The notes under the pieces: model-generated | Told to the model about the DNA's origin: nothing | The model's database searches: none | What the model saw: only the letters and a program-made list of their open reading frames with translations | Position numbers and translations under genes: made by a program | Origin: a bacterium 0.1xD8-71 | GTDB taxonomy: Bacteria; Bacillota; Clostridia; Lachnospirales; Lachnospiraceae | DNA length: 64,000 nucleotides | Assembly (NCBI GenBank): GCA_003612405.1 | Contig: RAYR01000002.1 | Location: 124,001-188,000, forward strand | Direction of reading: 5' to 3' | Shown here: positions 33,363 through 43,048 of the stretch, in pieces | How positions within the stretch are numbered: the first letter of the stretch is position 1 | Layout: each line of letters opens with the position of its first letter

Positions 33363-34553
33363 TTAACTTACATAATTATCAAAATATCCCTGAATCAGAA
33401 TCACCGGTGTACCTTTATCACCCGAACCGCTGGTCAGGTCACACAAAGAACCGATCAGATCGGTAAGCCTTCTGGGTGTCGTTCCCTGAGAAGCCATATC
33501 ACCTACCAGGTTATCTTTCTTCTCCTTGATACGGTTGGAAATCGCTTCTTTCAGCGCTTCACCGGAGAGATCCTTAAAGTCATTGTCAGCCAGATATTTC
33601 AGTTTCACTTCATTGGGAGTTCCCTCAAGTCCGGGGGTGCTGGCAGGAGATACGCAAGGATCTGCAAGTTCCCAGATCTTTCCGACGGGATCCTTAAACG
33701 CACCGTCTCCGTATACCATCACTTCCACATGCTTGCCTGTTCTGTTCAGAATCTCTTTCTGAATATCCATCACCAGGTCTGTACACTCACGGGGGAAGAG
33801 TTTAATTGTGTCTTCTGTTGATTTATTGGAGCCAAGCAGACCGTATTTTTCATTACAGCCGCTGCCGTTTACAGGCTGTGTGAGAATGTCATCAATTCCC
33901 ATGACTACTTCCGCTCCGGCCGCTTTCAAAAGTCTCTTGGTGCGGGCTCTGGTATGTATATCGCAGTTTAATACTTTCTTCGTATAGGCAAGGATGCTGC
34001 GGCAGTCATTGGCAAAAATAATCTCCACTTCTGCTCCGGCCTCTTTGATCAGTTCCCCGTAATAGGACACATAATCCACACCGGTAAAGGGGTGGATATT
34101 CTCGCCAAACAATTCCCTGTATTTTTCCAGCGTCAATACATCACTGTAAGGGTTGATTCCGGCCTCATCCAGTTTATCCAGTGACACCAGTTCATTACCC
34201 ACCTCATCGCTGGGATAGCTGAGCATCAGCACCACTTTCTTAGCCCCTTTGGCTATGCCTCTCAAGCAGATCGCAAAACGGTTTCTGGACAAAATCGGGA
34301 AAATAACACCAATGGTTTCTCCTCCAAGCTTCGTCCGCACATCCTCGGCAATCGCTTCCACCGATGCGTAGTTACCCTGCGCTCTCGCCACAACAGATTC
34401 TGTTACCGCAATAACATCTCTGTCTCTAAGCTCAAATCCTTCCGCCTCGGCTGCCTCTAAAACACTGTCTACAACAATTTTGGACAGATCATCGCCCTCT
34501 CTGATAATGGGACAACGGATACCTCTTGATACTGTTCCAACTTTTCTTTCCAT
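33363..34553 (-). CDS. CofE-like (coenzyme F420-0:L-glutamate ligase family) protein
   Basis: A 396-residue protein of the F420:gamma-glutamyl ligase family. Conserved parts include 'DVIAVTESVVARAQGN' near 45-60, 'ILSRNRFAICLRGIAKGA', 'HTRARTKRLLKAAGAEVVMG' and 'MVYGDGAFKDPVGKIWEL', which form the GTP and metal site of CofE. Members are found in Clostridia that do not make F420, where the function is unknown. Here it sits inside the xylan operon, 104 nt after GH8 and 12 nt before GH43, with no clear separate promoter. It is longer than archaeal CofE (about 250 residues). Probably an amide or gamma-glutamyl ligase of unknown substrate. Confidence 0.8.
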   Translation of the reverse strand: MERKVGTVSRGIRCPIIREGDDLSKIVVDSVLEAAEAEGFELRDRDVIAVTESVVARAQGNYASVEAIAEDVRTKLGGETIGVIFPILSRNRFAICLRGIAKGAKKVVLMLSYPSDEVGNELVSLDKLDEAGINPYSDVLTLEKYRELFGENIHPFTGVDYVSYYGELIKEAGAEVEIIFANDCRSILAYTKKVLNCDIHTRARTKRLLKAAGAEVVMGIDDILTQPVNGSGCNEKYGLLGSNKSTEDTIKLFPRECTDLVMDIQKEILNRTGKHVEVMVYGDGAFKDPVGKIWELADPCVSPASTPGLEGTPNEVKLKYLADNDFKDLSGEALKEAISNRIKEKKDNLVGDMASQGTTPRRLTDLIGSLCDLTSGSGDKGTPVILIQGYFDNYVS

Positions 34554-34657
34554 AACAATATCCCTTCTCTCTTATAATTTCTGTGGAAATACTTCCTTTC
34601 CCATTTTGCCAGAAATATCGCAAAATAGCAACAAAAATCCGAAGAGGGAAATTTTTT

Positions 34658-35806
34658 CTACCAAATACGGTAATTTCCCGACAGGGCAAGAAATGCAAAC
34701 AGATACAGACAGTTATCATAGTATCTGCGTTTCCCTTGCCGCATCGGTTCCTGATAAAAACGTTCCACCCACTCTTTTGCCAGCCTGGCCGTCCCGGACA
34801 GTTCTGCCCCGTCCAACCGTTCCGGTATCGCCAAGGTTCCCTGGGCCGTTGTCGCCAGCATCCCTACAGGATGAAGAGCCGGCTGATCGGTCACTTCCCC
34901 ATCAATCCGATATGTCATGTACGGATTTTCTTTCCTGGTCACTCCCAGAAAATGTTGTAATCTGGCCGCTGCCGCACACTGCCCCGCATCTGTTTCATTC
35001 CAGCTGTAATCCAATCCGATATTGGCCACAGTGCGATAAGCATCCGAATAAAAGTATCCATGCTGGCCCCACTCAAATTCTGTATACAACGGTGTCCCGT
35101 CAAAATGAGCGTATTCCGCCGACATCCCTGTGTCCTCATGACAGGCCGTAGCCAGATATTCCCTGCTGGCCTTAGCTGCCCTGGCCCAGAATTCACGGTC
35201 TTCCTCATTGGCCCACCTGGCAAACAGCTCATAAAAATGCGGCAGGTGATAAGACGGATCCGTAAAGGGAGATCCCGGCACAAACAGAATCTGATAATTC
35301 TCTCTGTTCCACATAGGCTCCCCTGCCCGGCCTGCCTCTCCCTTATGAAGACAGGCTGACAGAATATCTCTCGCCTCTTTCTCATAGGAGTAAATACCTT
35401 CGCCGTCTCCCCATCTGTGAGATGCAAAGAACAATGCCATGGCAAAGTATTCCTCACCGTCCGGCGCCGGTCCGTCCGCATTTTTGGAACCGTCCGGCGC
35501 ACATGACCAGGCAAAGTATCCTTCATTTTCTCCGGTGTCCATCCACATATAGGTCCTGGCCCATTTCCAGAGACGGTCAAACTCTTCTTTCATATCAAGC
35601 TGCACACACATCATCATACCATAGGACATACCCTCTGTACGTGCATCGATATTCCCCGTATCCTCAATATAAGCCATATCATCTCCCACCAGATGATACA
35701 CCTTCTCTTTTTCATCATAAAAGAAGGTATGAACAATTTCTTTCAGCCTCGCTAAAATCTCTTTCTCCGAAATCCCGATCTCTTTAAATACATTACGATA
35801 CTGCAT
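34658..35806 (-). CDS. GH8 reducing-end xylose-releasing exo-oligoxylanase
   Basis: A 382-residue cytosolic GH8 enzyme of the Rex type, removing xylose from the reducing end of xylo-oligosaccharides. The catalytic Glu is in 'DARTEGMSYGMMM' (Glu 58), and 'YFAWSCAPDGSKNADGPAPDG' around 109-129 (given here only as a position) holds the Asp/substrate loop. '(E)EYFAMALFFASHRWGDG' continues the alpha6 barrel. No signal peptide. It begins 18 nt after the second permease gene, so import and cleavage are coupled. Together with GH43 it would complete xylobiose to xylose conversion. Confidence 0.93.
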   Translation of the reverse strand: MQYRNVFKEIGISEKEILARLKEIVHTFFYDEKEKVYHLVGDDMAYIEDTGNIDARTEGMSYGMMMCVQLDMKEEFDRLWKWARTYMWMDTGENEGYFAWSCAPDGSKNADGPAPDGEEYFAMALFFASHRWGDGEGIYSYEKEARDILSACLHKGEAGRAGEPMWNRENYQILFVPGSPFTDPSYHLPHFYELFARWANEEDREFWARAAKASREYLATACHEDTGMSAEYAHFDGTPLYTEFEWGQHGYFYSDAYRTVANIGLDYSWNETDAGQCAAAARLQHFLGVTRKENPYMTYRIDGEVTDQPALHPVGMLATTAQGTLAIPERLDGAELSGTARLAKEWVERFYQEPMRQGKRRYYDNCLYLFAFLALSGNYRIW

Positions 35807-35824
35807 ACGAACAATACCGCCTTT

Positions 35825-36709
35825 CTACTCTTTTACACCGCCAATCGTCAACCCTGTCACAAAATATCTTTGCAGAAACGGGTACAGACACACAATAGGA
35901 AGCATCGTTGCAATCGTTGCCGCCGCCCTGATAGACGCAGGCGTAATGGAATTTGCCGAATTTCTCATACTTTCAGCACTGCCGCTCTGTTGCATAACAG
36001 AAGATAACAGCTTCATCAACTCGTACTGTAATGTAGTATACTTGTCGGACATGCGATTGTAAAGCATGGCATCAAACCAAGAGTTCCACTGGCCAACCGC
36101 CACAAACAAAGCCACCGTTGCATATACAGGCTTACAAAGCGGAGAAATAATCTTCACAAAGATTGTCATATATCCGGCACCGTCGAGCTGTGCCGATTCT
36201 TCCAGGGAGTCCGGCAGACCCACCATATAAGTTCTAAGTACCAGCATATTGAAAGCGCTGACCGCACCGGGAACTACATAGACCCAGAAGGTTCCTGTCA
36301 GGTGTAGGTTCTTATATAACAGGAATACCGGAATCAGACCGCCGTTCACATACATGGTGATAACCCAGAACAAGGATAACTGTGACTTAAATAAAAATCT
36401 CTTCCTGCTCACAATAAATGCCAGCAGAGCATTGGTCACCAAAGCCAGCAGCGTTCCAATTATAGTTCTCAACACAGTAATATAGGCACCTGTAATCATA
36501 TTCTGCTTATGTAACACCGTATAGTAGTTCTGCCATGTAAACTTTCTCGGGATCAGATGAATTCCGCCGCGCACGGCATCAATACCATCATTCAGAGAAA
36601 TTGCCAGGGTATTTAATACCGGATATAAGGTAATGACAACAAATGATATCATAAAAACGGCGTTAAATATTATGAAAATCCAATCACTAATGCTTTTCTT
36701 TTTCTTCAT
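35825..36709 (-). CDS. carbohydrate ABC transporter permease (LplC/YtcP type)
   Basis: A 294-residue inner membrane subunit of a CUT1 sugar importer, with six predicted helices and the EAA motif 'LPDSLEESAQLDGAGYMTIF' near 190. The ATG at 36709 is chosen because GGAGGGAG lies upstream and the next residues 'MKKKKSISDW' start the first helix; an open extension to 36778 has no site. It starts 16 nt after the LplB-like permease. Confidence 0.92.
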   Translation of the reverse strand: MKKKKSISDWIFIIFNAVFMISFVVITLYPVLNTLAISLNDGIDAVRGGIHLIPRKFTWQNYYTVLHKQNMITGAYITVLRTIIGTLLALVTNALLAFIVSRKRFLFKSQLSLFWVITMYVNGGLIPVFLLYKNLHLTGTFWVYVVPGAVSAFNMLVLRTYMVGLPDSLEESAQLDGAGYMTIFVKIISPLCKPVYATVALFVAVGQWNSWFDAMLYNRMSDKYTTLQYELMKLLSSVMQQSGSAESMRNSANSITPASIRAAATIATMLPIVCLYPFLQRYFVTGLTIGGVKE

Positions 36710-36725
36710 CTTTACACTCCCTCCC

Positions 36726-37661
36726 TTAGAATAAACTTTCTTCGCCAGATCGTTTTGCAAGCTGGTTCGCAAGCACAATCAGGAAAATGCTGACCGCACT
36801 CTTAAAGATACCCGCCGCTGTACCCAGCGAATAATCATTCTGACTGATACCCCAGTTCAACACATAAATATCAATTGTCTGCGATACCTTCTGTACAAGT
36901 CCGTTTCCTAACAAGTACTGCACTTCAAATCCTGCATTTAAGACATTACCTACATTCATCAGAAGCAGTATGATAATGGTAGGTTTAATACTCGGAAGTG
37001 TAATATATTTAATCTTAGCCCATCTTCCCGCGCCGTCAATGGATGCCGCTTCATAGAGACTTGGATCAATAGCTGTGATTGCTGCCAGATAGATAATTGC
37101 GTTCCAACCTGTTTCTTTCCATAGGTTGGAAAAGGCAACAATAGGCCAAAAATAACTTTCATGTGCAAAAAAATTAATCTGTGATTCAATAATTCCCAGT
37201 TTTAGTAATATTTCATTTATAATACCTGTAGACGACAAGGCATCATGCAAAATACCGGTAACAATAATCCATGACAAGAAATGCGGCAGATAAGAGATTG
37301 TCTGTACCAATTTCTTTCCCAGTACCCATCTGACCTCATTTAACAAGATGGCAAATAAAATTGCCATAACAAAAGATGTTATCAGGTTAATCGTACCCAT
37401 TGCCAGTGTGTTCCGGATAACCCTGATAAATGTTGCATCCCCAAATAAGAACTTAAACTTATCCAATCCAATAAATTTAGAATGAAGCATCCCATCCCTT
37501 GGCTTATAATTCTGAAATGCCATAATCCATCCGCCCAGCGGAAGATAATAGAAAATAAAACCGTATATCACAAAAAATACCGACCATATCAGCAGGACTT
37601 TTTGACGTTTTACTTCTTTCCATGTAATTTTTTGTTTTACTTGTTTTTTCCCCCGACTCAT
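36726..37661 (-). CDS. carbohydrate ABC transporter permease (LplB type)
   Basis: A 311-residue CUT1 permease with six helices and the EAA motif 'IDPSLYEAASIDGAGRWAKI' near 200. The N-terminal 'YYLPLGGWIMAFQNYKP' is typical of LplB proteins. The ATG at 37661 has GAGGAG 6 nt upstream. It is the partner of the LplC-like subunit and of the lipoprotein encoded 115 nt upstream. The ATPase is not in the operon; CUT1 systems in Firmicutes commonly share MsmX-like ATPases coded elsewhere. Confidence 0.92.
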   Translation of the reverse strand: MSRGKKQVKQKITWKEVKRQKVLLIWSVFFVIYGFIFYYLPLGGWIMAFQNYKPRDGMLHSKFIGLDKFKFLFGDATFIRVIRNTLAMGTINLITSFVMAILFAILLNEVRWVLGKKLVQTISYLPHFLSWIIVTGILHDALSSTGIINEILLKLGIIESQINFFAHESYFWPIVAFSNLWKETGWNAIIYLAAITAIDPSLYEAASIDGAGRWAKIKYITLPSIKPTIIILLLMNVGNVLNAGFEVQYLLGNGLVQKVSQTIDIYVLNWGISQNDYSLGTAAGIFKSAVSIFLIVLANQLAKRSGEESLF

Positions 37662-37776
37662 ATTCTTCTCCTCTACGCTCATAGATATTTTCAGAATAAA
37701 AGAGACAGCCACATAGCTTTTACAGCAATATAGCTGCCTCTTCATTTATCAATCTCAGACTGCTGCCTTTATGAAC

Positions 37777-39518
37777 TTACTGAGCTGTTGCCACTCTCCG
37801 GTCTAACTCCGTCTGCATTTCAGCAAGGAAGTCCTGAGGAGCACAACCCTCATATGCCTCCATGTAGTCATTCCATGTTGAGTCGAAAGAACTAGACATA
37901 ACTACCTTAGGAAGCCATTCATGTTTTACTTCACCCATCTTGGTCCATGCCACACCCCCAGGGGTTTCTGTTGTCATATTGTTAGAGTAAGAATACATCG
38001 GGAACCAAGGCCCTGTTTCTTTATTTACAGAGTCGATCATTTCCACATAAGTTGTTACGCCGTATGCATTAAAGCAATCTACCAAAGGCTGTGCCAGTCC
38101 ACTGAAAAACTCGGAAGTCTGCTCAGGAACCTGCATTGCGTTCTTACCATCTCTGCTTGTTCCAAGATATTGCGGCAGATAAGAATAAGTACATAAATGG
38201 GAAGCCTTATACTCTGTATTCGCACACTGCATCCTCATATCTTCCGTTCTGTAATAAAGTCCCTCATCATCTACCAGATAGTCCACACCCTCAATACCCC
38301 AGAATCTGAGATCATGAATCTCCTGATCCAGAATATCATTCAAGAACTGGAAGGCGGCGTCTACATCCTTACAGCTTGTGGTAATTGCCACACCGTTTGC
38401 CACGTTCTGTGTATCGCCATATGTATGCCACATGTTGTCCATACCCTCATCAATGGTAAGGCCAAGAGGCACATAGTTACAACCCTGTAAGTCGAGTCCC
38501 TGCTGTTTAAATACATCGTTTACTGTGTATGCAAAATCCCACCACTGGTCGCACATACCAAGCACACGGCCTGTAGAAAGTTTTGCAATATATTCATCAT
38601 AAGTCTGTGTTGCAAATTCGTGGTCAATCATACCCTTCTGGTATTCTTCATTGAGCTTCTGGAAATATCTGTAAGTTGTCTCACTGGTATTATAATCTTC
38701 AATCTTCATGCTATCTGTATTAACGATAACAGAACCGTCGTTCGGATAACCATCTAAGAACTGACCCGCATTCTCAATACAGAAATATCTCCAGTCTTCA
38801 CAAAGGATTGTATAAGGAATCACCTCTGTACCATCTTCCATGGTCGGATTTGCTTCCGCATAACGCTCCAGCAGATCAAAGTACTGATCTAAAGTCTTAA
38901 TCTCCGGATAGTTATCCCATGCAAGTACTTTCGCCTGAATCCAGAAAGCCTCGTCATTATGAGTTGTTGCTTTGCTCTCGCCATAGGTATTCTGGAAAAT
39001 ATTTGCCCAGTAAATCTTACCGTCTGCCTGACGGAATCTGTCCCACTCCTCATCGGAGTACATTTCTTTTAAGTTTGGATACTTATCAAGATAATCATCC
39101 CAGGCAATCAATGCCCCGGCATCATACAGAGCCATCTGCCCGTCGCCGCCGTCTATAAAATCAGGATACTCTCCTCCTGCAATAATCGTTCCCACTGCCT
39201 CAGCTGCTGTCTGTCCGGTAAGCCATGTCTCTTTGACTCTTACACCGGTCTTCTGTGCGATAATTTCCTGAATTTCATTGCCGTCATTGATTTCAGGACC
39301 CGGCATAGCAATAAACATCGTGAAATCGATAATATCTTTACTGCCGCTGTCGCCTGATTCGGATTCGGCCGTCTCATTTTGCCCCCCCCCGACGTTTCTG
39401 CGGGTTCTGAACCCCCTGTACTGCCGTTTGTGGCTTCCTGACCGCCACCGCAGCCGGTAAGTACAGATGCTGTCATAGCTGCTGTCAATAAAAGCGCCAT
39501 TAACTTTTTACTCTTCAT
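37777..39518 (-). pseudogene. sugar-binding lipoprotein of the ABC importer, frameshifted at a G9 run
   Basis: Extracellular substrate-binding protein of the CUT1/LipO type. The 5' part codes for a lipoprotein signal peptide with 'VLTGC' and a Gly/Ser linker. At 39390-39382 the coding strand has nine G residues, after which the frame of the mature protein ('DIIDFTMFIAMPGPEIND...') is off by one; ten G would restore it. The remaining ~520 residues are intact, with 'GGEYPDFIDGGDG' and 'GVAITTSCKDVDAAFQFLNDI'. The start at 39518 follows GGAGG. Either the assembly lost a G, or the run is a true slippage site. It is first in the operon lplB-lplC-GH8-cofE-GH43. Confidence 0.85.
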
Positions 39519-39556
39519 TTCTTAATCCTCCCTCTTTGATTTTATGTGATAGTACT

Positions 39557-39584
39557 ATTTTATTACATGAAAAGAAACCTTCAA
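39557..39584 (-). promoter_or_regulatory. putative sigma-A promoter of the xylan importer operon
   Basis: On the minus strand TTGAAG (39584-39579) and TAAAAT (39562-39557) are 16 bp apart, about 40 nt before the lipoprotein start. The upstream space to the yesN terminator is the likely YesN binding region. Confidence 0.55.
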
Positions 39585-39606
39585 CCCGATAAAGTCTATA
39601 AAGAAA

Positions 39607-39639
39607 CCGGATAAATTCTAGCTGTTAGAAGTTACCCGG
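39607..39639 (-). terminator. terminator of the GH43-yesM-yesN unit
   Basis: Imperfect hairpin with arms CCGGGTAA-C-TTCTA and TAGAA-T-TTATCCGG, loop ACAGC, followed on the minus strand by TTTCTTTATA. It lies 22 nt after the yesN stop codon. Confidence 0.65.
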
Positions 39640-39660
39640 TCAGCCATTTAATCCTTTCGC

Positions 39661-41259
39661 TCAATTTTCCCGCACACTCTTGCGATACCTGGACGGTGTA
39701 CAGCCTTCCTGTTCAATAAAACGGCTGATAAAATAATCCAGGTCATGATATCCTACATCTTCGGCAACCTGACTAATCTTCTTGTCTGTTCTGATTAACT
39801 GGGATGCGGCTTCCTTGATCCTGTAAGAATTCAGGTAATTCTTAAAAGACTGTCCATATCGCTTACGGAAAATCTGACCCAGATAAGAACTGTTAATATA
39901 ATACTTCTGACCCAGCTCGCGCAGTGTCAGATTCTCTGCATAATGTTCCTTGATCTCATTCTCAATCTCCGTAAGAATCCCTTTGGAAACATTCTTGCGA
40001 AGCTGCACCAGATACTCTGCATACTCACAGGCAAACTTACGCATATGTGACCTGCTGCCGCGGATAATCTTTTCCTTGGATACACTTGTACTGATATAAG
40101 AAAGCACCTCATCCTGATTGACAGACTCATCCTGTTCAGCCGCCAGATTAATCAACCGGAAGATCAGCCAGTTTAAGTTCATGGTCACCGTCTCCCTGGT
40201 TCTGTCCAGCTTGTCCATCTCCATAAAAAGATGATCCACACTTTTATTGATCAAAAGCGTATCATTCTGGTCTACCGCCTTGACCAGATCATCCAAAGCC
40301 TGCTTACACAAAACTGTCCTGGAATGATTTACCTGCACTTCCTTCTCATAATAATAGATACTTTTCGTATCCTGGAATCCCTTGAAAGAGCGGAGTACAC
40401 AGGCAGAGCTGTAAGAATGAGAAATCCTTGAGATGTCTTCTACCCTTTTGCCCACAAGCAAAATCACCGGCAACCTCTCACTGCCGCTCTGTGCCCGCTT
40501 GTGAAGTATTCTTATAAATTCCTCTTCTGTAAGGCTTCTCTCCTTTGCCATATAGTCAAAATATACCAGTCCTATTTCATAATCTTCCTCATAGACAAAG
40601 AAATCTTTAAACAGATGATCTGCATCCTCCCGCAGATAATGAGATACCTGTTCGTACACTTCCTCTTTCAGTTCGGACACTTCCTCATCTGACATTTCTT
40701 CCAGGGCAGATAAGTCGTTCAGGCAGATATGAATATACCTGACTCCCTCACTGCAACGAAAATTCTCCTTCACATAGGACACATCCTGTTCCTTCCCCTT
40801 ACCCTGTAACAGCGCCATCATATTTTGCAGCAGGTATCCCCGCTGCATCCGCTGGCTGTCTATCTCTTCCTGCATCATATTTTCCCGTTTTTGGGCTATC
40901 CGTCTGATATTTTCAAGCAGCTGATCCTTCTGTACTGGTTTTAAAATATAATCCATGCAGGAATACCGGATTGCCGCCTGCGCATACTTGAAATCATTAT
41001 ATCCACTTAAGACAATAACATATGCCTCAGAAAGCTTTTCATTCCTTATTATCTCCAATAATTCAAGGCCATTGATCTGTGGCATACGGATATCCGTGAT
41101 AATCAAATCCACTTCATTTTCCAGCAGATAATCAAGCGCCTCCCGACCGTCAGAAGCTTTTTTGACAATCTCATAGCCTTCCTTTTCCCAGTCGATAATC
41201 ACAGACAGGCCCTGCAATATAAAAGGTTCATCATCCACTAACATCACTCTCATCAACAT
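39661..41259 (-). CDS. response regulator, YesN/AraC type
   Basis: A 532-residue regulator. The receiver domain (1-120) has the phospho-acceptor Asp in 'LIITDIRMPQ' (Asp 56) and 'YILKPVQKDQLL' at its end. A central region of about 300 residues of unknown fold leads to a C-terminal AraC double helix-turn-helix ('LRELGQKYYINSSYLGQIFR' near 445 and 'ISQVAEDVGYHDLDYFISRF' near 490). The ATG at 41259 has AAGGA 7 nt upstream. It starts 5 nt after yesM and is the likely activator of the divergent or adjacent xylan genes. Confidence 0.93.
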   Translation of the reverse strand: MLMRVMLVDDEPFILQGLSVIIDWEKEGYEIVKKASDGREALDYLLENEVDLIITDIRMPQINGLELLEIIRNEKLSEAYVIVLSGYNDFKYAQAAIRYSCMDYILKPVQKDQLLENIRRIAQKRENMMQEEIDSQRMQRGYLLQNMMALLQGKGKEQDVSYVKENFRCSEGVRYIHICLNDLSALEEMSDEEVSELKEEVYEQVSHYLREDADHLFKDFFVYEEDYEIGLVYFDYMAKERSLTEEEFIRILHKRAQSGSERLPVILLVGKRVEDISRISHSYSSACVLRSFKGFQDTKSIYYYEKEVQVNHSRTVLCKQALDDLVKAVDQNDTLLINKSVDHLFMEMDKLDRTRETVTMNLNWLIFRLINLAAEQDESVNQDEVLSYISTSVSKEKIIRGSRSHMRKFACEYAEYLVQLRKNVSKGILTEIENEIKEHYAENLTLRELGQKYYINSSYLGQIFRKRYGQSFKNYLNSYRIKEAASQLIRTDKKISQVAEDVGYHDLDYFISRFIEQEGCTPSRYRKSVREN

Positions 41260-41263
41260 CGTT

Positions 41264-43048
41264 TTATCCTTCCTGTTCTTTTGTCTGTAAATAACCGGAC
41301 TCCACTCTGATGGTCATAAAAGTACCGACGCCCTTTTCACTCTCCAGGGAAAAATCAACATTCCCTTTGGAAAACATCTTCAACCGAAGACAGGCATTAA
41401 TAATCCCTACATGTTCATTTTCTTTGATATCCTCAATGGTACAATCCCGCATATGTTCATTCATCTTTATAACGGCTTCTTCTTCCATACCGCCGCCGGT
41501 ATCTTCTATTTCTATACACAGAAGTGTTCCCTTCAGATAAACCCTCACGTAGATCCAACAGGCAGACGCCTTTTTCTCCATACCATGTACGCAGGCGTTC
41601 TCCGCAAAGGTCGTCAACGTCAGCTTAGGAATATAATAATCTGCACATTCTTCTGGTAAATCAATCTCATAATGCAGCCGGTTCCCAAACCGGTACTGCT
41701 GTAATTCCAGATATGCCTCCACAAAACTCATTTCTTCCGCAAGCCTTATATTGTCAAAGGCCCAGTTGATATTCTGACGCTCCAGAGCGGCTAGCTTTTC
41801 TATCATACTGGCAGTCACATCTTCTCCCTGGATAACCGACCGCATCCGGATACTCTCAAGCATATTAAAGAGAAAATGCGGATTAATCTGACTATGCAAT
41901 GCCAAAAGTTCAGCGTTCTGTCTGGCAAGATCTATTTCCTGCCTCTCCAGTCTGTCCTTGTACACACGCTGAATCAGATTATTCATCCTCTTCACCATAC
42001 GATTATAATTCTGCATCAGAAGACCAATCTCATCTTTACCTCTGACATTTTCTATCCCTTGCAGACTCCCCCCCTGTACTTGATCGAAAGCCGCTCCCAG
42101 TTCCCATAGTCTTTGCGTAAAAGACCGATTAACGGTAGAGACCATGACCACCGGTAAAAACAGATTAGCCACTATTAAAAAGATAATAAGGGATCTATGC
42201 TTCCCCAACTGTCTGATTATAGAATTTTGCGGCTTCATGATCAGAATATCTATTTCTTGGCCATACATGGTAAAAGATTTTTTATACGCCACTGGTTCTT
42301 GGCCGGAAAGCTTATAGAAATCCTCATGACTGCCAGAATGTCCTTCATTGGAAAAAATAATCTTGTTCCCCTGACATATATAAATACCATACCCATAATT
42401 TGCCAGCATTAATTTTTGAACGATTTTATTATAATCCAAATCCAATCTGAGAATTTTCTCACAGCCTTGTTTTTTAAAATAATCCAGATGCCGGACCAAA
42501 GAGATTCTCCGCATAGAAAGCGCTGACATATCTGATTTACCTATATAATATAATGAAAAGCCCAGATTCCGTCCTGATTCTATGTATGTTTGATACCACT
42601 CTGTATTTTCTGCTTCTGACAGACGATAAAAATGTCCTCCGTTGATAATCGTATCATTATCCGCATATATGACAATATTAGAAACCTCATATCCTCCTAA
42701 CATATCCAAAGTAGATTTCCTGGATAACTCCACACTGGCAGCATAAAACTCATACCCATTCTGATATTCTTCGTTCAGAAAATCATTAACGGCTTCATCT
42801 ACATAAATATCGTTCATCTTGTTGACGGCTTCATCAAAAGTATACTCCAGTCCATATCTGACAGAATTCGTTATATTTTCAAACTCATACCTCTGTTCCT
42901 TTTTTTCCGCATCATATAATATGTACAAGATAATACTGTCCGTCAAAACCAACGGTATGATCATGCAGAATACATAAATGATGATCAGCTTCTTCTTAAT
43001 GTTGAAATCATTCATGATATTTTGCATTTTTCCAAGATATCTAATCAT
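41264..43048 (-). CDS. sensor histidine kinase, YesM/LytS type
   Basis: A 594-residue membrane kinase. TM1 lies at about 19-42, an extracellular sensor domain at about 45-290, TM2 at about 290-308, then a HAMP domain ('RVYKDRLERQEIDL' follows it). The His_kinase domain shows 'LALHSQINPHFLFNMLESIR', with the phospho-accepting His, and the ATP site has 'ENACVHGMEK' and 'DTGGGMEEE'. The ATG at 43048 is taken; a TTG at 43060 is also in frame. It overlaps the end of the upstream GH43 gene by 8 nt, so sensor and enzyme are translated together. Confidence 0.9.
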   Translation of the reverse strand: MIRYLGKMQNIMNDFNIKKKLIIIYVFCMIIPLVLTDSIILYILYDAEKKEQRYEFENITNSVRYGLEYTFDEAVNKMNDIYVDEAVNDFLNEEYQNGYEFYAASVELSRKSTLDMLGGYEVSNIVIYADNDTIINGGHFYRLSEAENTEWYQTYIESGRNLGFSLYYIGKSDMSALSMRRISLVRHLDYFKKQGCEKILRLDLDYNKIVQKLMLANYGYGIYICQGNKIIFSNEGHSGSHEDFYKLSGQEPVAYKKSFTMYGQEIDILIMKPQNSIIRQLGKHRSLIIFLIVANLFLPVVMVSTVNRSFTQRLWELGAAFDQVQGGSLQGIENVRGKDEIGLLMQNYNRMVKRMNNLIQRVYKDRLERQEIDLARQNAELLALHSQINPHFLFNMLESIRMRSVIQGEDVTASMIEKLAALERQNINWAFDNIRLAEEMSFVEAYLELQQYRFGNRLHYEIDLPEECADYYIPKLTLTTFAENACVHGMEKKASACWIYVRVYLKGTLLCIEIEDTGGGMEEEAVIKMNEHMRDCTIEDIKENEHVGIINACLRLKMFSKGNVDFSLESEKGVGTFMTIRVESGYLQTKEQEG

